The notes below the pieces were generated by a model that saw nothing but the letters and a program-made list of their open reading frames with translations, was not told the origin of the DNA and searched no databases. DNA of 64,000 nucleotides from Photobacterium sp. GB-56 (lineage in GTDB: Bacteria > Pseudomonadota > Gammaproteobacteria > Enterobacterales > Vibrionaceae), in contig NZ_PYNW01000002.1 of NCBI RefSeq assembly GCF_003026105.1, forward strand, positions 1 through 64,000. Reading direction: 5' to 3'. Numbering within the stretch: position 1 is the stretch's first letter; each line of letters opens with the position of its first letter. A program made the translations under genes and the position numbers. Of the stretch, positions 27,045-38,481 are shown piece after piece.

Positions 27045-27488
27045 ATGATTTCTGTTCAGTTTGATGATTTCTCGGTTGCTGATGAATATGAAAAGTTAGC
27101 AGAAGGCACAGAAGCTGGTGCCGTTGTAACTTTTATCGGTAAAGTACGTGATTTTAACCAAGGTGATGCCGTAACGGGGCTATCTTTGGAGCATTATCCT
27201 GGAATGACGGAAAAATCGCTTCAAGAGATCGTTGATCAAGCACACCAACGTTGGCCATTGCTTAAAACACGTGTCATTCACCGTGTAGGTGATTTGGCAT
27301 TAGGTGATCAGATTGTGTTTGTGGGTGTAACAAGTGCCCACCGTGGCGCAGCTTTTGAAGCGTGTGAGTTCATCATGGATTTTTTAAAAACCCGTGCACC
27401 TTTTTGGAAAAAAGAACAAACACCAGAGCAAAGCCGTTGGGTGGATGCTCGAGAAACGGATACATCAGCCGCTGAACGCTGGAAATAG
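27045..27488 (+). CDS. moaE: Molybdopterin synthase catalytic subunit MoaE
   Basis: A 147-residue large subunit of molybdopterin synthase that takes sulfur from MoaD and inserts the dithiolene. GAVVTFIGKVRDFN, LEHYPGMTEKSL and HRVGDLALGDQIVFVGVTSAHR are family motifs. KTRAPFWKKEQTP near the C-terminus holds the active-site lysines. The ATG at 27045 follows GGGGGAT at normal distance; the GTG at 27042 is less likely. It is the last gene of the operon, with a strong terminator 16 bases after the stop. Confidence 0.96.
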   Translation: MISVQFDDFSVADEYEKLAEGTEAGAVVTFIGKVRDFNQGDAVTGLSLEHYPGMTEKSLQEIVDQAHQRWPLLKTRVIHRVGDLALGDQIVFVGVTSAHRGAAFEACEFIMDFLKTRAPFWKKEQTPEQSRWVDARETDTSAAERWK

Positions 27489-27503
27489 CAAATGAATAAA
27501 AGA

Positions 27504-27529
27504 AAGGAGCCGCAAGGCTCCTTTTTTTT
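27504..27529 (+). terminator. Terminator of the moa operon
   Basis: AAGGAGCC/GGCTCCTT stem with a GCAA loop, followed by TTTTTT. A textbook intrinsic terminator just after moaE. Confidence 0.92.
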
Positions 27530-27556
27530 ACTTATAAAGCAGTAGATGGTTCTAGG

Positions 27557-27670
27557 TTATTGCGATTGATCATTCTTCTTGTTTTTATCACGTGTTATCA
27601 CGCTAGATGGTACGTAATTAGGGCGAAAACGTGATGGGCTTGGGCGTGACGCACAACCTACTGGTCTCAT
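27557..27670 (-). CDS. Possible 37-aa small basic protein
   Basis: A minus-strand ORF starts at ATG 27670 after AAGAGTATTCT. It begins MRPVGCASRPSPSRFRP and ends in KNKKNDQSQ before TAA. It is Arg/Pro/Ser-rich in the first half and basic at the end, with no membrane segment. The start context is fair. A composition with several CG-rich codons in an otherwise AT-rich spacer suggests selection. It may also be chance. Confidence 0.35.
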   Translation of the reverse strand: MRPVGCASRPSPSRFRPNYVPSSVITRDKNKKNDQSQ

Positions 27671-28017
27671 AGAATACTCTTTAAAATGGAATTAAGTGGG
27701 TTATTCTTTAATATTTTTTAAATAAAGCATAAATACTTTACATTAATAATATTACCCCTCTTTTTTATGTTTTGTATGTAAAATCATGGATAAACATGTC
27801 GATATAATAAAACTATCTATCAGTGAAATTGTTAATCATTTTTAGTTATTTAAAAATAAGAAATAAAGTTTTATGGCAGATTAGAGGCGAACTGTGTAGA
27901 TGTGTGCCATATTTTAAATGCGGTTAGTTATTAAATAGAAATTAGTTGCTGGTGTTAGACCAAGCAGGATAAGTGGTAATTGAGGTCTACTGGCATAGCT
28001 TGACAGCGGAGGGTTCA
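27671..28017. other. AT-rich spacer before the small 54-aa ORF
   Basis: No gene seen. The stretch 27700-27790 is very A/T-rich. It may hold the promoters of the leftward 37-aa ORF and the rightward 54-aa ORF, but I found no consensus box. Confidence 0.4.
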
Positions 28018-28182
28018 ATGAAGCACAGACGCGTATCTAATAAAAAAATGAAACAAATTATGCATGATATTGGTATGACAGATCAGCCAGAGGATAATGA
28101 GTCGCAATTGTTATTAGAGCAAAGAGAGCAATCAGTAAGTGACGATAAACAATTGATTCAGTTAGATAGCGAAAATAAGTAA
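28018..28182 (+). CDS. Small hydrophilic protein of unknown function (54 aa)
   Basis: The ORF starts at ATG 28018 after a strong GGAGGG and ends at 28182. The product has a basic N-terminus (MKHRRVSNKKMKQIMHDIG) and an acidic, Gln/Glu/Asp-rich C-terminus (ESQLLLEQREQ, LIQLDSENK), probably helical and soluble. A clean terminator follows 30 bases later, so this looks like a complete small transcription unit. The longer GTG-initiated version beginning at 27973 lacks a ribosome-binding site. I do not recognise a family. Confidence 0.6.
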   Translation: MKHRRVSNKKMKQIMHDIGMTDQPEDNESQLLLEQREQSVSDDKQLIQLDSENK

Positions 28183-28211
28183 TTTCCACATATTTCTTAT
28201 AATAGTTGAAT

Positions 28212-28242
28212 AAAAAAGCATCGATAGTATCGATGCTTTTTT
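28212..28242. terminator. Bidirectional terminator after the 54-aa ORF
   Basis: GCATCGATA/TATCGATGC stem flanked by AAAAAA and TTTTTT. It works in either direction. Confidence 0.9.
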
Positions 28243-28640
28243 GTGCGTGAAACAAAAATGTAAATATAATGTTGCTTTAGTGTTTGGTTTTTTAGGTTTC
28301 ATAAGCTGTATTTTGGGTTTTTATTGAGTTTATTTACTGCTTATTTGGTTATATGTTGGTTTTATATAGTGTTATTTTCTATTTTTTGAGTGTTTATAGA
28401 AATGAAACGTTAATTACATTGTTATTAATAGTATTAAAAACTAATGAATAGTGATCTTATTAGCATAAAGAAGCTTTTAATTGTTAAAATATGGTAAATA
28501 TATTTATATTCTGGTAACGTTTTGAATAATTCTTCGGTTTGATCGGCCTGTTTTAGGATAAAAACTAGCCAATAAAGCTATTTAGAGTAGCCAAATGAAG
28601 AACGTCACGGACGTAATAAACTGATGTATTGGAGTAATGC
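28243..28640. other. AT-rich region upstream of oppA
   Basis: About 400 bases without a gene, strongly A/T-rich, presumably carrying the opp promoter and a long leader. GGAG lies 7 bases before the oppA ATG. No specific operator was recognised. Confidence 0.5.
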
Positions 28641-30272
28641 ATGTACAAGAATAAAATCACTCAAGCACTCATGATGAGTGCAAGTTTTGCCGTAGCCGCC
28701 ACTTCTTTTTCTTCTTTTGCGGCACAAGTTCCCTCTGATGTAAAACTTGCTGATAAGCAAGAGCTTGTTCGCGGTAATGGAACCGAGCCAGAATCGCTAG
28801 ATCCGCAAAAAGTATCAGGTGTACCTGAATCAAATGTTATTCGTGATTTACTTGAAGGGTTAGTAAACCAAGATAGTAAAGGTAACTTAGTACCAGGTGC
28901 CGCTAAGTCGTGGGATACAACAGATAATAAAACTTGGATCTTCCACCTTCGTGAAGATGCAAAATGGTCTAATGGCGATCCTGTAACAGCTGAAGATTTT
29001 GTTTATACATGGCGTCGTTTAGCGGATCCAAAAACAGCATCTCCTTACGCGTCATATATTCAAATGACAACAATGGCAAACGCCGAAGATATCATTGCAG
29101 GGAAAAAACCAGCAGATACATTAGGCGTTGAAGCGGTTGATACACATACTTTAAAAGTAACATTGGATAAGCCAGTGTCTTACTTCGCATCCATGCTTGT
29201 TCATACTTCAATGAAACCTGTAAATCAAAAAGCAGTGGAAAAGTTTGGCGATGATTGGACGAAAGTAGGTAACTATGTATCTAACGGTGCATACAAGTTA
29301 GATAAGTGGGTGGTTAACGAGCGTATTGTACTGACTCGTAATGAGAATTACTGGGATAACAAAGATACCGTTATTAACAAAGTAACGTTCTTACCGATTG
29401 AAAACCAAGTTGCTGCAATGAACCGCTTCTTAGCGGGTGAGCTAGATATGACGTACGAAATGCCAAACGAGCACTTTAAACGTCTGCAAAAAGAATACCC
29501 ACAAAATGTGAAAGTTACGCCATATCTATGTTCGTACTACTACGAATTTAATATGACACGTAAACCTTTTGATGATGCAAACGTACGTAAAGCACTGTCA
29601 TATGCCATTGATCGTGATGTATTGGCGAAATTTATCGTAGGTAAAGGAGAAACGCCAGCTTACAACTTTACACCATTGGCAACCAATGGCTTAGACGTTG
29701 ATATGCCTGAGTACTCGAAGCTTGATCCAAAGCAACGCTTAGCGAAAGCAAAAGAGTTATTGAAAGCGGCGGGTTACGACCAAAATAATCCTCTGAAATT
29801 TAGCCTGCTTTACAATACATCTGAAAACCACAAGAAAGTGGCTGTTGCGATAGCTTCAATGTGGAAAAAAGGCTTAGGCGTTAGTGCAACGCTAGAAAAC
29901 CAAGAGTGGAAGAGCTACCTCGATGCTAAACGTCAGGGGAACTTTGATGTTTCACGTGCAGGCTGGTGTGGTGACTACAATGAAGCATCAACATTCCTAG
30001 CTATTATGCGAAGTGATCATTCACAAAACTACCCGAAATATTCAAGTGCTGATTACGATAAAGCGATTGATGATGCGGTACTAGCAACAACAGATGCACA
30101 GCGTTCTGCTGATTATAAACAAGCTGAAGCAAAACTTGCTGCAGATATGCCTATCATGCCTATCTACCATTATGTCAATGCGCGCTTGGTTAACCCTCAA
30201 TTAGGCGGTTACCCAATGGAAAACCCAGAAGATAATATCTACTCAAAAGATATGTACTTCACAGCGAAATAA
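28641..30272 (+). CDS. oppA: Periplasmic oligopeptide-binding protein OppA
   Basis: Substrate-binding protein of the oligopeptide ABC importer, 543 residues. It has a clear signal peptide (MYKNKITQALMMSASFAVAATSFSSFA) with cleavage expected after Ala27 or so. The mature protein has the family SBP_bac_5 features: RGNGTEPESLDPQKVSGVPESNV, then the conserved EDFVYTWRRLADP and a C-terminal GGYPMENPEDNIYSKDMYF. It delivers peptides to OppBC, and in many bacteria also signalling peptides. It is the first gene of oppABCDF. A hairpin between oppA and oppB probably raises its expression over the rest. Confidence 0.96.
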   Translation: MYKNKITQALMMSASFAVAATSFSSFAAQVPSDVKLADKQELVRGNGTEPESLDPQKVSGVPESNVIRDLLEGLVNQDSKGNLVPGAAKSWDTTDNKTWIFHLREDAKWSNGDPVTAEDFVYTWRRLADPKTASPYASYIQMTTMANAEDIIAGKKPADTLGVEAVDTHTLKVTLDKPVSYFASMLVHTSMKPVNQKAVEKFGDDWTKVGNYVSNGAYKLDKWVVNERIVLTRNENYWDNKDTVINKVTFLPIENQVAAMNRFLAGELDMTYEMPNEHFKRLQKEYPQNVKVTPYLCSYYYEFNMTRKPFDDANVRKALSYAIDRDVLAKFIVGKGETPAYNFTPLATNGLDVDMPEYSKLDPKQRLAKAKELLKAAGYDQNNPLKFSLLYNTSENHKKVAVAIASMWKKGLGVSATLENQEWKSYLDAKRQGNFDVSRAGWCGDYNEASTFLAIMRSDHSQNYPKYSSADYDKAIDDAVLATTDAQRSADYKQAEAKLAADMPIMPIYHYVNARLVNPQLGGYPMENPEDNIYSKDMYFTAK

Positions 30273-30298
30273 TTCGCGCTAAATAAAAATAATAATAT

Positions 30299-30327
30299 GC
30301 AGCCTTCGGGGAATGAAGGCTGCTTTT
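30299..30327 (+). terminator. Intercistronic hairpin between oppA and oppB
   Basis: GCAGCCTTC (30299-30307) pairs with GAAGGCTGC (30315-30323), followed by TTTT. It resembles a weak terminator or an mRNA-stabilising stem, as found after oppA in other bacteria. It favours a surplus of OppA. Confidence 0.7.
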
Positions 30328-30356
30328 GCACTCACAGCAATTACACGGTAGCGTTT

Positions 30357-31277
30357 ATGTTTAAATTCATAGCTAAACGGATTTTAGAAGCCATACCGAC
30401 TTTATTGGTATTGATCACAATTTCTTTCTTCTTGATGCGCTTTGCACCAGGTAATCCTTTTTCAAGTGATCGTCCTCTTCCACCTGAGGTTATGGCAAAT
30501 ATCGAAGCGAAATACGGCTTAGATAAACCAGTTTTAGAGCAATACACCACCTATCTTGGCAATATTGTCCAAGGTGATTTTGGTCCGTCTTTTAAATACA
30601 AAGATTTCACTGTTAACGAGTTGGTGGCAAAAGCCTTACCTGTATCGGCAAAAATTGGCTTCTTCGCCTTTATTTTTGCGTTAGTGATGGGGGTAGCTGT
30701 TGGCACTATTGCGGCGTTGAAACAAAATACCTGGCTCGATTATACAATTATGTCGACAGCGATGGCGGGGGTGGTTATGCCGTCCTTCATTCTCGCACCG
30801 GTTCTTATCTACATATTCTCGATTAAGCTGCAGTGGCTACCTGCGGGTGGTTGGCAAGACGGCTCTACAAAATTTGTGTTGCTACCGATGTTTGGTATGG
30901 CGCTTCTCTACGTCGCCACGTTTGCCCGTATTACTCGTGGTAGCATGATTGAAACGTTAAACAGTAACTTCATTCGTACTGCGCGTGCGAAAGGGTTAAG
31001 TTACCCTTACATCGTCATTAAACACGCTTTAAGGCCTGCACTTCTTCCTGTTGTTTCTTATATGGGGCCTGCTTTCGTTGGCATCATTACGGGTTCTGTC
31101 GTTATCGAAACCATTTTTGGTTTACCGGGTATTGGTAAGCTATTCGTAAATGCAGCGTTTAACCGTGATTATTCGTTAGTACTTGGTATTACTATTTTGA
31201 TTGGTTCATTAACCATTATCTTTAACGCCATTGTGGATATTGTTCTCGCAACAATTGACCCTAAGATCCGTTACTAA
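30357..31277 (+). CDS. oppB: Oligopeptide transport permease OppB
   Basis: A 306-residue inner-membrane permease with six membrane segments. I start at ATG 30357 (MFKFIAKRILEAIPTLLV), the family N-terminus. The longer frame would begin inside the intercistronic hairpin. The EAA loop that contacts the ATPases is seen as RTARAKGLSYPYIVIKHALRPALLP (about 215-240). The Shine-Dalgarno sequence is weak. OppC follows 13 bases later. OppB and OppC form the channel. Confidence 0.95.
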   Translation: MFKFIAKRILEAIPTLLVLITISFFLMRFAPGNPFSSDRPLPPEVMANIEAKYGLDKPVLEQYTTYLGNIVQGDFGPSFKYKDFTVNELVAKALPVSAKIGFFAFIFALVMGVAVGTIAALKQNTWLDYTIMSTAMAGVVMPSFILAPVLIYIFSIKLQWLPAGGWQDGSTKFVLLPMFGMALLYVATFARITRGSMIETLNSNFIRTARAKGLSYPYIVIKHALRPALLPVVSYMGPAFVGIITGSVVIETIFGLPGIGKLFVNAAFNRDYSLVLGITILIGSLTIIFNAIVDIVLATIDPKIRY

Positions 31278-31290
31278 GAGGCTAATAATT

Positions 31291-32205
31291 ATGATGTTAA
31301 TGAAAAAAGATAGTGTAGAAGCCTTAGAGAACTTTTCAGAAAACTTGGAAATTGAAGGCCGTAGTCTTTGGCAAGATGCGCGTGTGCGTTTCATGCGAAA
31401 TAAAGCGGCAATGATTTCTTTAGCGATTTTATTCTTAATTACCTTTGCTGTTATTTTCGGTCCAATGTTTAGCCAGTATGCGTTTGATGATACTGACTGG
31501 TATGCGCTACATGCAGCGCCATCACTCGGTGCTGAAGGGCACTTTTTTGGTACTGATAGTTTAGGCCGTGACTTATATACTCGAACTCTGATTGGTGGGC
31601 GGATCTCACTGATGGTCGGTATTTTAGGTGCATTAGTCGCGGTGGTGATTGGTACGCTATATGGTGCCGCATCGGGATTCATAGGCGGTCGAACTGACCG
31701 TGTGATGATGCGTATTCTAGAGATTTTATATTCAATCCCATTTATGTTCTTCGTGATTGTTTTAGTGACGTTTTTTGGTCGTAACATCATGTTGATATTT
31801 ATTGCGATTGGTGCCATTTCATGGCTCGACATGGCCCGTATTGTTCGCGGTCAAACCCTGTCTTTACGTGGTAAAGAGTTTATTGAAGCAGCCCATGTTT
31901 GTGGCGTGAGTCGCTGGCGTATTATCACTCGCCATATTGTGCCTAACGTCTTAGGTATTGTGGCGGTTTACTCAACGTTACTTGTTCCGTCAATGATTCT
32001 GACTGAATCTTTCCTTAGCTTCCTAGGCTTAGGGGTACAGGAACCAATGACAAGTTGGGGTGCTTTACTACAAGAAGGTTCACAAACAATGGAAGTGGCT
32101 ATTTGGCAGTTGATATTCCCTGCAAGTTTCATGGTTGTGACACTGTTCTGTTTTAACTACGTGGGTGACGGCCTACGTGACGCATTGGATCCAAAAGATA
32201 GATAA
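31291..32205 (+). CDS. oppC: Oligopeptide transport permease OppC
   Basis: A 304-residue permease, second half of the channel. I start at ATG 31291, 8 bases after AAGAGG; the longer frame begins inside oppB. The N-terminal soluble region (SLWQDARVRFMRNKAAM) is typical of OppC. Then come six membrane segments, HFFGTDSLGRDLYTR as periplasmic signature, and the EAA loop EAAHVCGVSRWRIITRHIVPN (about 210-230). oppD lies 76 bases on. Confidence 0.95.
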   Translation: MMLMKKDSVEALENFSENLEIEGRSLWQDARVRFMRNKAAMISLAILFLITFAVIFGPMFSQYAFDDTDWYALHAAPSLGAEGHFFGTDSLGRDLYTRTLIGGRISLMVGILGALVAVVIGTLYGAASGFIGGRTDRVMMRILEILYSIPFMFFVIVLVTFFGRNIMLIFIAIGAISWLDMARIVRGQTLSLRGKEFIEAAHVCGVSRWRIITRHIVPNVLGIVAVYSTLLVPSMILTESFLSFLGLGVQEPMTSWGALLQEGSQTMEVAIWQLIFPASFMVVTLFCFNYVGDGLRDALDPKDR

Positions 32206-32281
32206 CTGGATGAAGCTGGTTGGCAACACATGCTGCTAGAACAATAAAGTTGATCAGCTTGCTTCATTATAAGGACGTAAT

Positions 32282-33247
32282 ATGAGCTTATTAGATGTAA
32301 AAGATCTGCGTGTCGAATTTACCACGCCTGACGGTATTGTTACTGCGGTTAACGATCTTAATTTCTCGCTGAACCTTGGAGAAACCTTGGGTATTGTAGG
32401 TGAATCAGGTTCAGGTAAAAGCCAAACCGTTTTTGCCATCATGGGGTTACTGGCGAAGAACGGTAAGATCAGTGGTAGTGCTAAATTTGAAGGTAATGAA
32501 ATTTTAAATATGCCTGAAAAGGCGCTGAATAAAATTCGTGCAGAACAAATCGCGATGATTTTCCAAGACCCGATGACATCGCTAAATCCCTATATGAAAG
32601 TGAGCGATCAGCTCATGGAAGTATTAATGCTGCACAAAAACATGAGTAAGTCTGAAGCGTTTGAAGAGTCTGTTCGCATGTTGGATGCGGTTAAGATCCC
32701 AGAAGCACGTAAACGGATTGGCATGTATCCGCATGAATTTTCAGGCGGTATGCGCCAGCGTGTGATGATCGCAATGGCGTTATTGTGTCGTCCTAAGTTG
32801 TTGATTGCTGATGAGCCGACAACAGCACTTGATGTAACCGTTCAAGCACAGATCATGGAATTACTGAATGATTTGAAGAAAGATTTTAATACTTCAATCA
32901 TAATGATCACTCACGATCTTGGTGTCGTCGCAGGAAGCTGTGACAAAGTACTTGTGATGTATGCCGGTCGAACGATGGAATACGGTAAGATCAATGATAT
33001 CTACTATCAACCAAGCCATCCTTATACCGAAGGTTTATTGCGTGCTATCCCTCGTTTAGATACTGAAGGGGAGGAGTTACCAACTATTCCTGGAAATCCG
33101 CCGAATTTATTACGTTTACCTACGGGGTGTCCATACCAAGATCGATGTCATCGTGTATCAGCACGTTGTAAACAAGAGTCGCCGATCTTAACTCCGTTCG
33201 ATGATGGTCGTTTACGCGCGTGTTTTTCTGATATGAGGGCATGGTAA
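32282..33247 (+). CDS. oppD: Oligopeptide transport ATPase OppD
   Basis: A 321-residue ABC ATPase on the cytoplasmic face of Opp[11 protein letters not shown] (Walker A, about 39-47), QDPMTSLNP (Q-loop), [15 protein letters not shown] (signature), [14 protein letters not shown] (Walker B) and the H-loop ITHDLGVVA are all present. The C-terminal extension with [14 protein letters not shown] is the cysteine cluster that in Opp/Dpp ATPases binds iron-sulfur or zinc. It overlaps the oppF start at TAATG. Confidence 0.96.
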   Translation: MSLLDVKDLRVEFTTPDGIVTAVNDLNFSLNLGETLGIVGESGSGKSQTVFAIMGLLAKNGKISGSAKFEGNEILNMPEKALNKIRAEQIAMIFQDPMTSLNPYMKVSDQLMEVLMLHKNMSKSEAFEESVRMLDAVKIPEARKRIGMYPHEFSGGMRQRVMIAMALLCRPKLLIADEPTTALDVTVQAQIMELLNDLKKDFNTSIIMITHDLGVVAGSCDKVLVMYAGRTMEYGKINDIYYQPSHPYTEGLLRAIPRLDTEGEELPTIPGNPPNLLRLPTGCPYQDRCHRVSARCKQESPILTPFDDGRLRACFSDMRAW

Positions 33248-34236
33248 TGAGCACAGAAAAGAAATTATTATTAGATGTAAATGATCTTAAAGTTCACTTC
33301 AACATTGCAGCAAAATCTGCTTGGCCATGGACACCGCCACTTAAATTAAAAGCCGTTGATGGCATTAATATCCGTATTTATGAAGGTGAAACACTCGGTG
33401 TAGTGGGTGAGTCTGGCTGTGGTAAATCCACTTTTGCTCGTGCTGTTATTGGTTTAGTTGAAGCAACGGATGGGCAAGTGGTCTGGCTTGGTCAAGATTT
33501 GACAAAGTTGAAGCGTGAAGCTTTACGAGAGAAGCGTAAAGAAATTCAAATGATCTTTCAAGATCCATTAGCATCATTAAACCCACGTATGACGGTGGGT
33601 GAAATTATTGCAGAGCCATTAAAAGCGTTTTATCCAAAGCTTTCAGCTGATGATGTAAAGCAGCAAGTACAAGCGATGATGACTAAAGTGGGTTTATTAC
33701 CTAACGTGATTAACCGTTATCCTCATGAATTTTCTGGCGGGCAGTGTCAACGTATTGGTATTGCGCGGGCATTGATCTTAAAACCTAAAATGATCATTTG
33801 TGACGAGCCGGTATCAGCACTTGATGTATCGATTCAGGCTCAGGTAGTTAATCTACTTAAATCGTTACAAAAAGAGATGGGTCTTAGTTTGATTTTTATT
33901 GCTCATGATCTTTCGGTTGTGAAGCATATCTCTGATCGTGTGTTGGTGATGTACTTAGGTAATGCGGTTGAGATGGGGGAAAGTGAAGCCCTATTTGCTG
34001 AGCCTCAGCACCCTTATACCAAGGCATTAATGTCTGCTGTGCCAATCCCAGATCCAGAATTGGAACGTAACAAGCATATCGAATTGCTTGAAGGGGATTT
34101 ACCGTCACCAATGAACCCCCCTTCAGGCTGCGTATTTAGAACCCGTTGCCCAAATGCCACATCATTGTGTGCAGAGCAACAGCCGCAACTAAAAGGTAAC
34201 GATGTTCATGCGGTGTCATGCTTACATGTAGCGTAA
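33247..34236 (+). CDS. oppF: Oligopeptide transport ATPase OppF
   Basis: A 329-residue ABC ATPase paired with OppD. I start at ATG 33247 in the TAATG overlap with oppD; ATG 33241 two codons earlier is possible. GESGCGKSTFARAV (Walker A), QDPLASLNPRMTVGE (Q-loop), FSGGQCQRIGIARALIL (signature), ICDEPVSALDVSIQAQ (Walker B) and IAHDLSVVKH (H-loop) are intact. The C-terminal CVFRTRCPNATSLC is the cysteine cluster. It is the last gene of the opp operon, followed by a terminator. Confidence 0.96.
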   Translation: MSTEKKLLLDVNDLKVHFNIAAKSAWPWTPPLKLKAVDGINIRIYEGETLGVVGESGCGKSTFARAVIGLVEATDGQVVWLGQDLTKLKREALREKRKEIQMIFQDPLASLNPRMTVGEIIAEPLKAFYPKLSADDVKQQVQAMMTKVGLLPNVINRYPHEFSGGQCQRIGIARALILKPKMIICDEPVSALDVSIQAQVVNLLKSLQKEMGLSLIFIAHDLSVVKHISDRVLVMYLGNAVEMGESEALFAEPQHPYTKALMSAVPIPDPELERNKHIELLEGDLPSPMNPPSGCVFRTRCPNATSLCAEQQPQLKGNDVHAVSCLHVA

Positions 34237-34251
34237 ATTGTGTTTAATTAC

Positions 34252-34285
34252 AAAAAGCGGCTTTCTATATAGAAGCCGCTTTTTT
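34252..34285. terminator. Terminator of the opp operon
   Basis: AAGCGGCTT/AAGCCGCTT stem with an A/T loop, followed by TTTTTT on the plus strand and TTTT on the minus strand. Confidence 0.9.
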
Positions 34286-34482
34286 ATTGGTAATTTTTCA
34301 GTTGCTCTGTGATGTTCTTATTTTGATACAGAATATGCACAGCGCGTTTTAACGCATTGTTTACGCTTTCATTCTTTGTGACTTCAATGCAATCTGCCGT
34401 GATATTCTTCTGTACATTATGCTCGCAAACACGACGTTGATTGATAATAATGAAAACCGATTGGCCATTAAATTTCAGTACT
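34284..34482 (-). pseudogene. Coding remnant without start (unknown family)
   Basis: A minus-strand frame is open for about 65 codons from a TAA at 34485 to a TAA at 34286. It reads GQSVFIIINQRRVCEHNV, then an acidic/basic helical stretch with VNNALKRAVHILYQNKNITEQLKN. Codon use and residue composition look like real protein, but there is no ATG or good start and the frame runs into the opp terminator. It may be the 3' part of a lost gene. Confidence 0.4.
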
Positions 34483-34510
34483 TAAACCGCAAGCAATAGC
34501 GGAAGATAAG

Positions 34511-34785
34511 AAAATATATTTGTCTTTGATCTCGCTAAAGCGGTTTTAAAATCAGAAGACATTAAATAGTTAGATGTTTTTTGCAAAATTCAGTCACTTT
34601 AAGAAGATATCTTAATTACAGGTCATACCGATTATCAAGGGAGTGATAGCTATAATGAAGCTTTATCGCTGCGTCGTTCACTTGCGATTGAAAGCTATAT
34701 AAAAGTGCGAATTGATGAAAGTTATTATCAGTTTGAAGTGAAATATTTTGGTGAGAAGAATCCCATCGTGAAGGACACTGCTTAA
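34511..34785 (+). pseudogene. Decayed OmpA-family C-terminal domain
   Basis: The plus strand reads IFVFDLAKAVLKSEDIK, then an in-frame TAG at 34568-34570, then LDV. FAKFSHFKKI follows in a second frame. After another in-frame TAA (34601-34603), the original frame resumes as ILITGHTDYQGSDSYNEALS (34610 on) and continues through LRRSLAIESYI to YFGEKNPIVKDTA and a stop at 34785. FDxxKAVLK, TGHTDxxGS and YNxxLSxRR are the conserved motifs of OmpA-like peptidoglycan-binding domains. At least two stops and two frame changes show that it is inactive. The signal peptide and barrel or linker part are absent. Confidence 0.75.
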
Positions 34786-34854
34786 AAGCTAATCATTGAA
34801 CTGTTGTGGTTTGGTGATGTTCACGGAAGTCTAATGGATAAATTCGAGATAAAG

Positions 34855-34889
34855 AAAAGGCGAGAAAGGTCACCCTTCTCGCCTTTTTT
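34855..34889. terminator. Terminator of purB
   Basis: GGCGAGAA/TTCTCGCC stem with T-rich flanks on both sides, so it can stop purB (minus) and anything rightward. Confidence 0.85.
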
Positions 34890-34908
34890 AATCCCGTTTA
34901 GAACGACA

Positions 34909-36324
<1,416 letters not shown>

Positions 36325-36373
36325 CTAAGGGATAAGCCAAAGCTAGATGTTATGAATATTTACATCGTCGCTT

Positions 36374-36991
36374 TTAGTTACGCGCAAGCAAGATTTTTGC
36401 TTGCTCGATCATTTGTTTACGACCAAACAATAGGTGGCGACGTTTGCCGCCGACTTGACGCCACAGTACCGCACCACGAACAGCCGCTAGTAATAATGCA
36501 CGGACTTTATGCTGTACGTGAGATTGTTGTAATTGCGCAGGTGTGCCTGATACTTGGATACGAGGGCCAAGTGGGCTAATAATATCGAGGTAAACACTCG
36601 CGATATTACTGAGCATTTGCTCGTCAAGTAGCTCGAAGTGATCACGCTGGCGTTTAAGCATATCAATGCGATCACCAAGCTGAGACATACTATCTCGACG
36701 ACTTTCCAACTTACGTTCTAATGCCATCACACTGACTAAGTAGCGAGTAATTTCACTACCTGACGTGCTATTGTCGATATCACGCACCATGGACTCTAAG
36801 CCCATGCGTAGGTTTTCTTCATTTCCATAGACAGCAATAGTATTGTTTGGTGTTGTTTCAACAATACTATTTAATGTTGCGGCTAGAATATCGTTGTCAC
36901 AGCTACCATTCTTGGCAACTTCCTGAACCAGTTTTACCGCTTGGCAAATACCAGCAAAGGCGATTGTTCGATCATAAACAGTGTAAGCCAC
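36374..36991 (-). CDS. hflD: HflD lysogenisation regulator homologue
   Basis: A 205-residue all-helical protein of the HflD (YcfC) family, a peripheral membrane protein known in E. coli to bind phage lambda [25 protein letters not shown] and the GLESMVRDI region match the family. It starts at GTG 36991 with AGGAG upstream, 12 bases after mnmA. The conserved order mnmA-hflD-purB suggests that its cellular role is not limited to phage. Confidence 0.93.
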   Translation of the reverse strand: MAYTVYDRTIAFAGICQAVKLVQEVAKNGSCDNDILAATLNSIVETTPNNTIAVYGNEENLRMGLESMVRDIDNSTSGSEITRYLVSVMALERKLESRRDSMSQLGDRIDMLKRQRDHFELLDEQMLSNIASVYLDIISPLGPRIQVSGTPAQLQQSHVQHKVRALLLAAVRGAVLWRQVGGKRRHLLFGRKQMIEQAKILLARN

Positions 36992-37003
36992 GGTGAAACT
37001 CCT

Positions 37004-38134
<1,131 letters not shown>

Positions 38135-38337
38135 CTAATTTAGTGTTAAGAGCGTAATTCTAACAGAAAGCATTGAGCTGAAACAGATCGAGAGCAGAAT
38201 CACACTTCAATAAATAAGTGACATAGCGCAATGCGCTGTCTTGTATCATTGCTGAAATTAAAAAATTACTACTAATACAATGGGTAATAGCCAAATAAGC
38301 CGTGAATATAAAGTATAAGTAGACTGTTTTTTTAGTT

Positions 38338-38352
38338 GCGCAAACGTTTGCT
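38338..38352. promoter_or_regulatory. PurR-box-like operator
   Basis: GCGCAAACGTTTGCT closely matches the purine repressor operator ACGCAAACGTTTGCGT and is nearly palindromic. It lies about 220 bases upstream of mnmA, in the right place to control the operon that ends in purB. Confidence 0.7.
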
Positions 38353-38433
38353 ATTTAGGTCGATAATAATAGATATAGTGATGAATGTGTAGTTTTTTTG
38401 AAGAGAAAGAGTGTTTTACATTTTAGTTGGTAA

Positions 38434-38470
38434 TCTGTGTGATTTGAGAGAAGAAACAATCACACAGATA
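38434..38470. repeat. 12-bp perfect inverted repeat after rluE
   Basis: ATCTGTGTGATT and AATCACACAGAT are separated by 13 bases. The hairpin lies 12 bases after the rluE stop but lacks a T-tract, so it could be a transcript 3' stem or a protein-binding site. Confidence 0.5.
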
Positions 38471-38481
38471 AATAGCAGCGT

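Noticed and set aside
30297-30356. Longer oppB start at ATG 30297
   Set aside because: It lies inside the oppA-oppB hairpin and adds 20 residues absent from the family.
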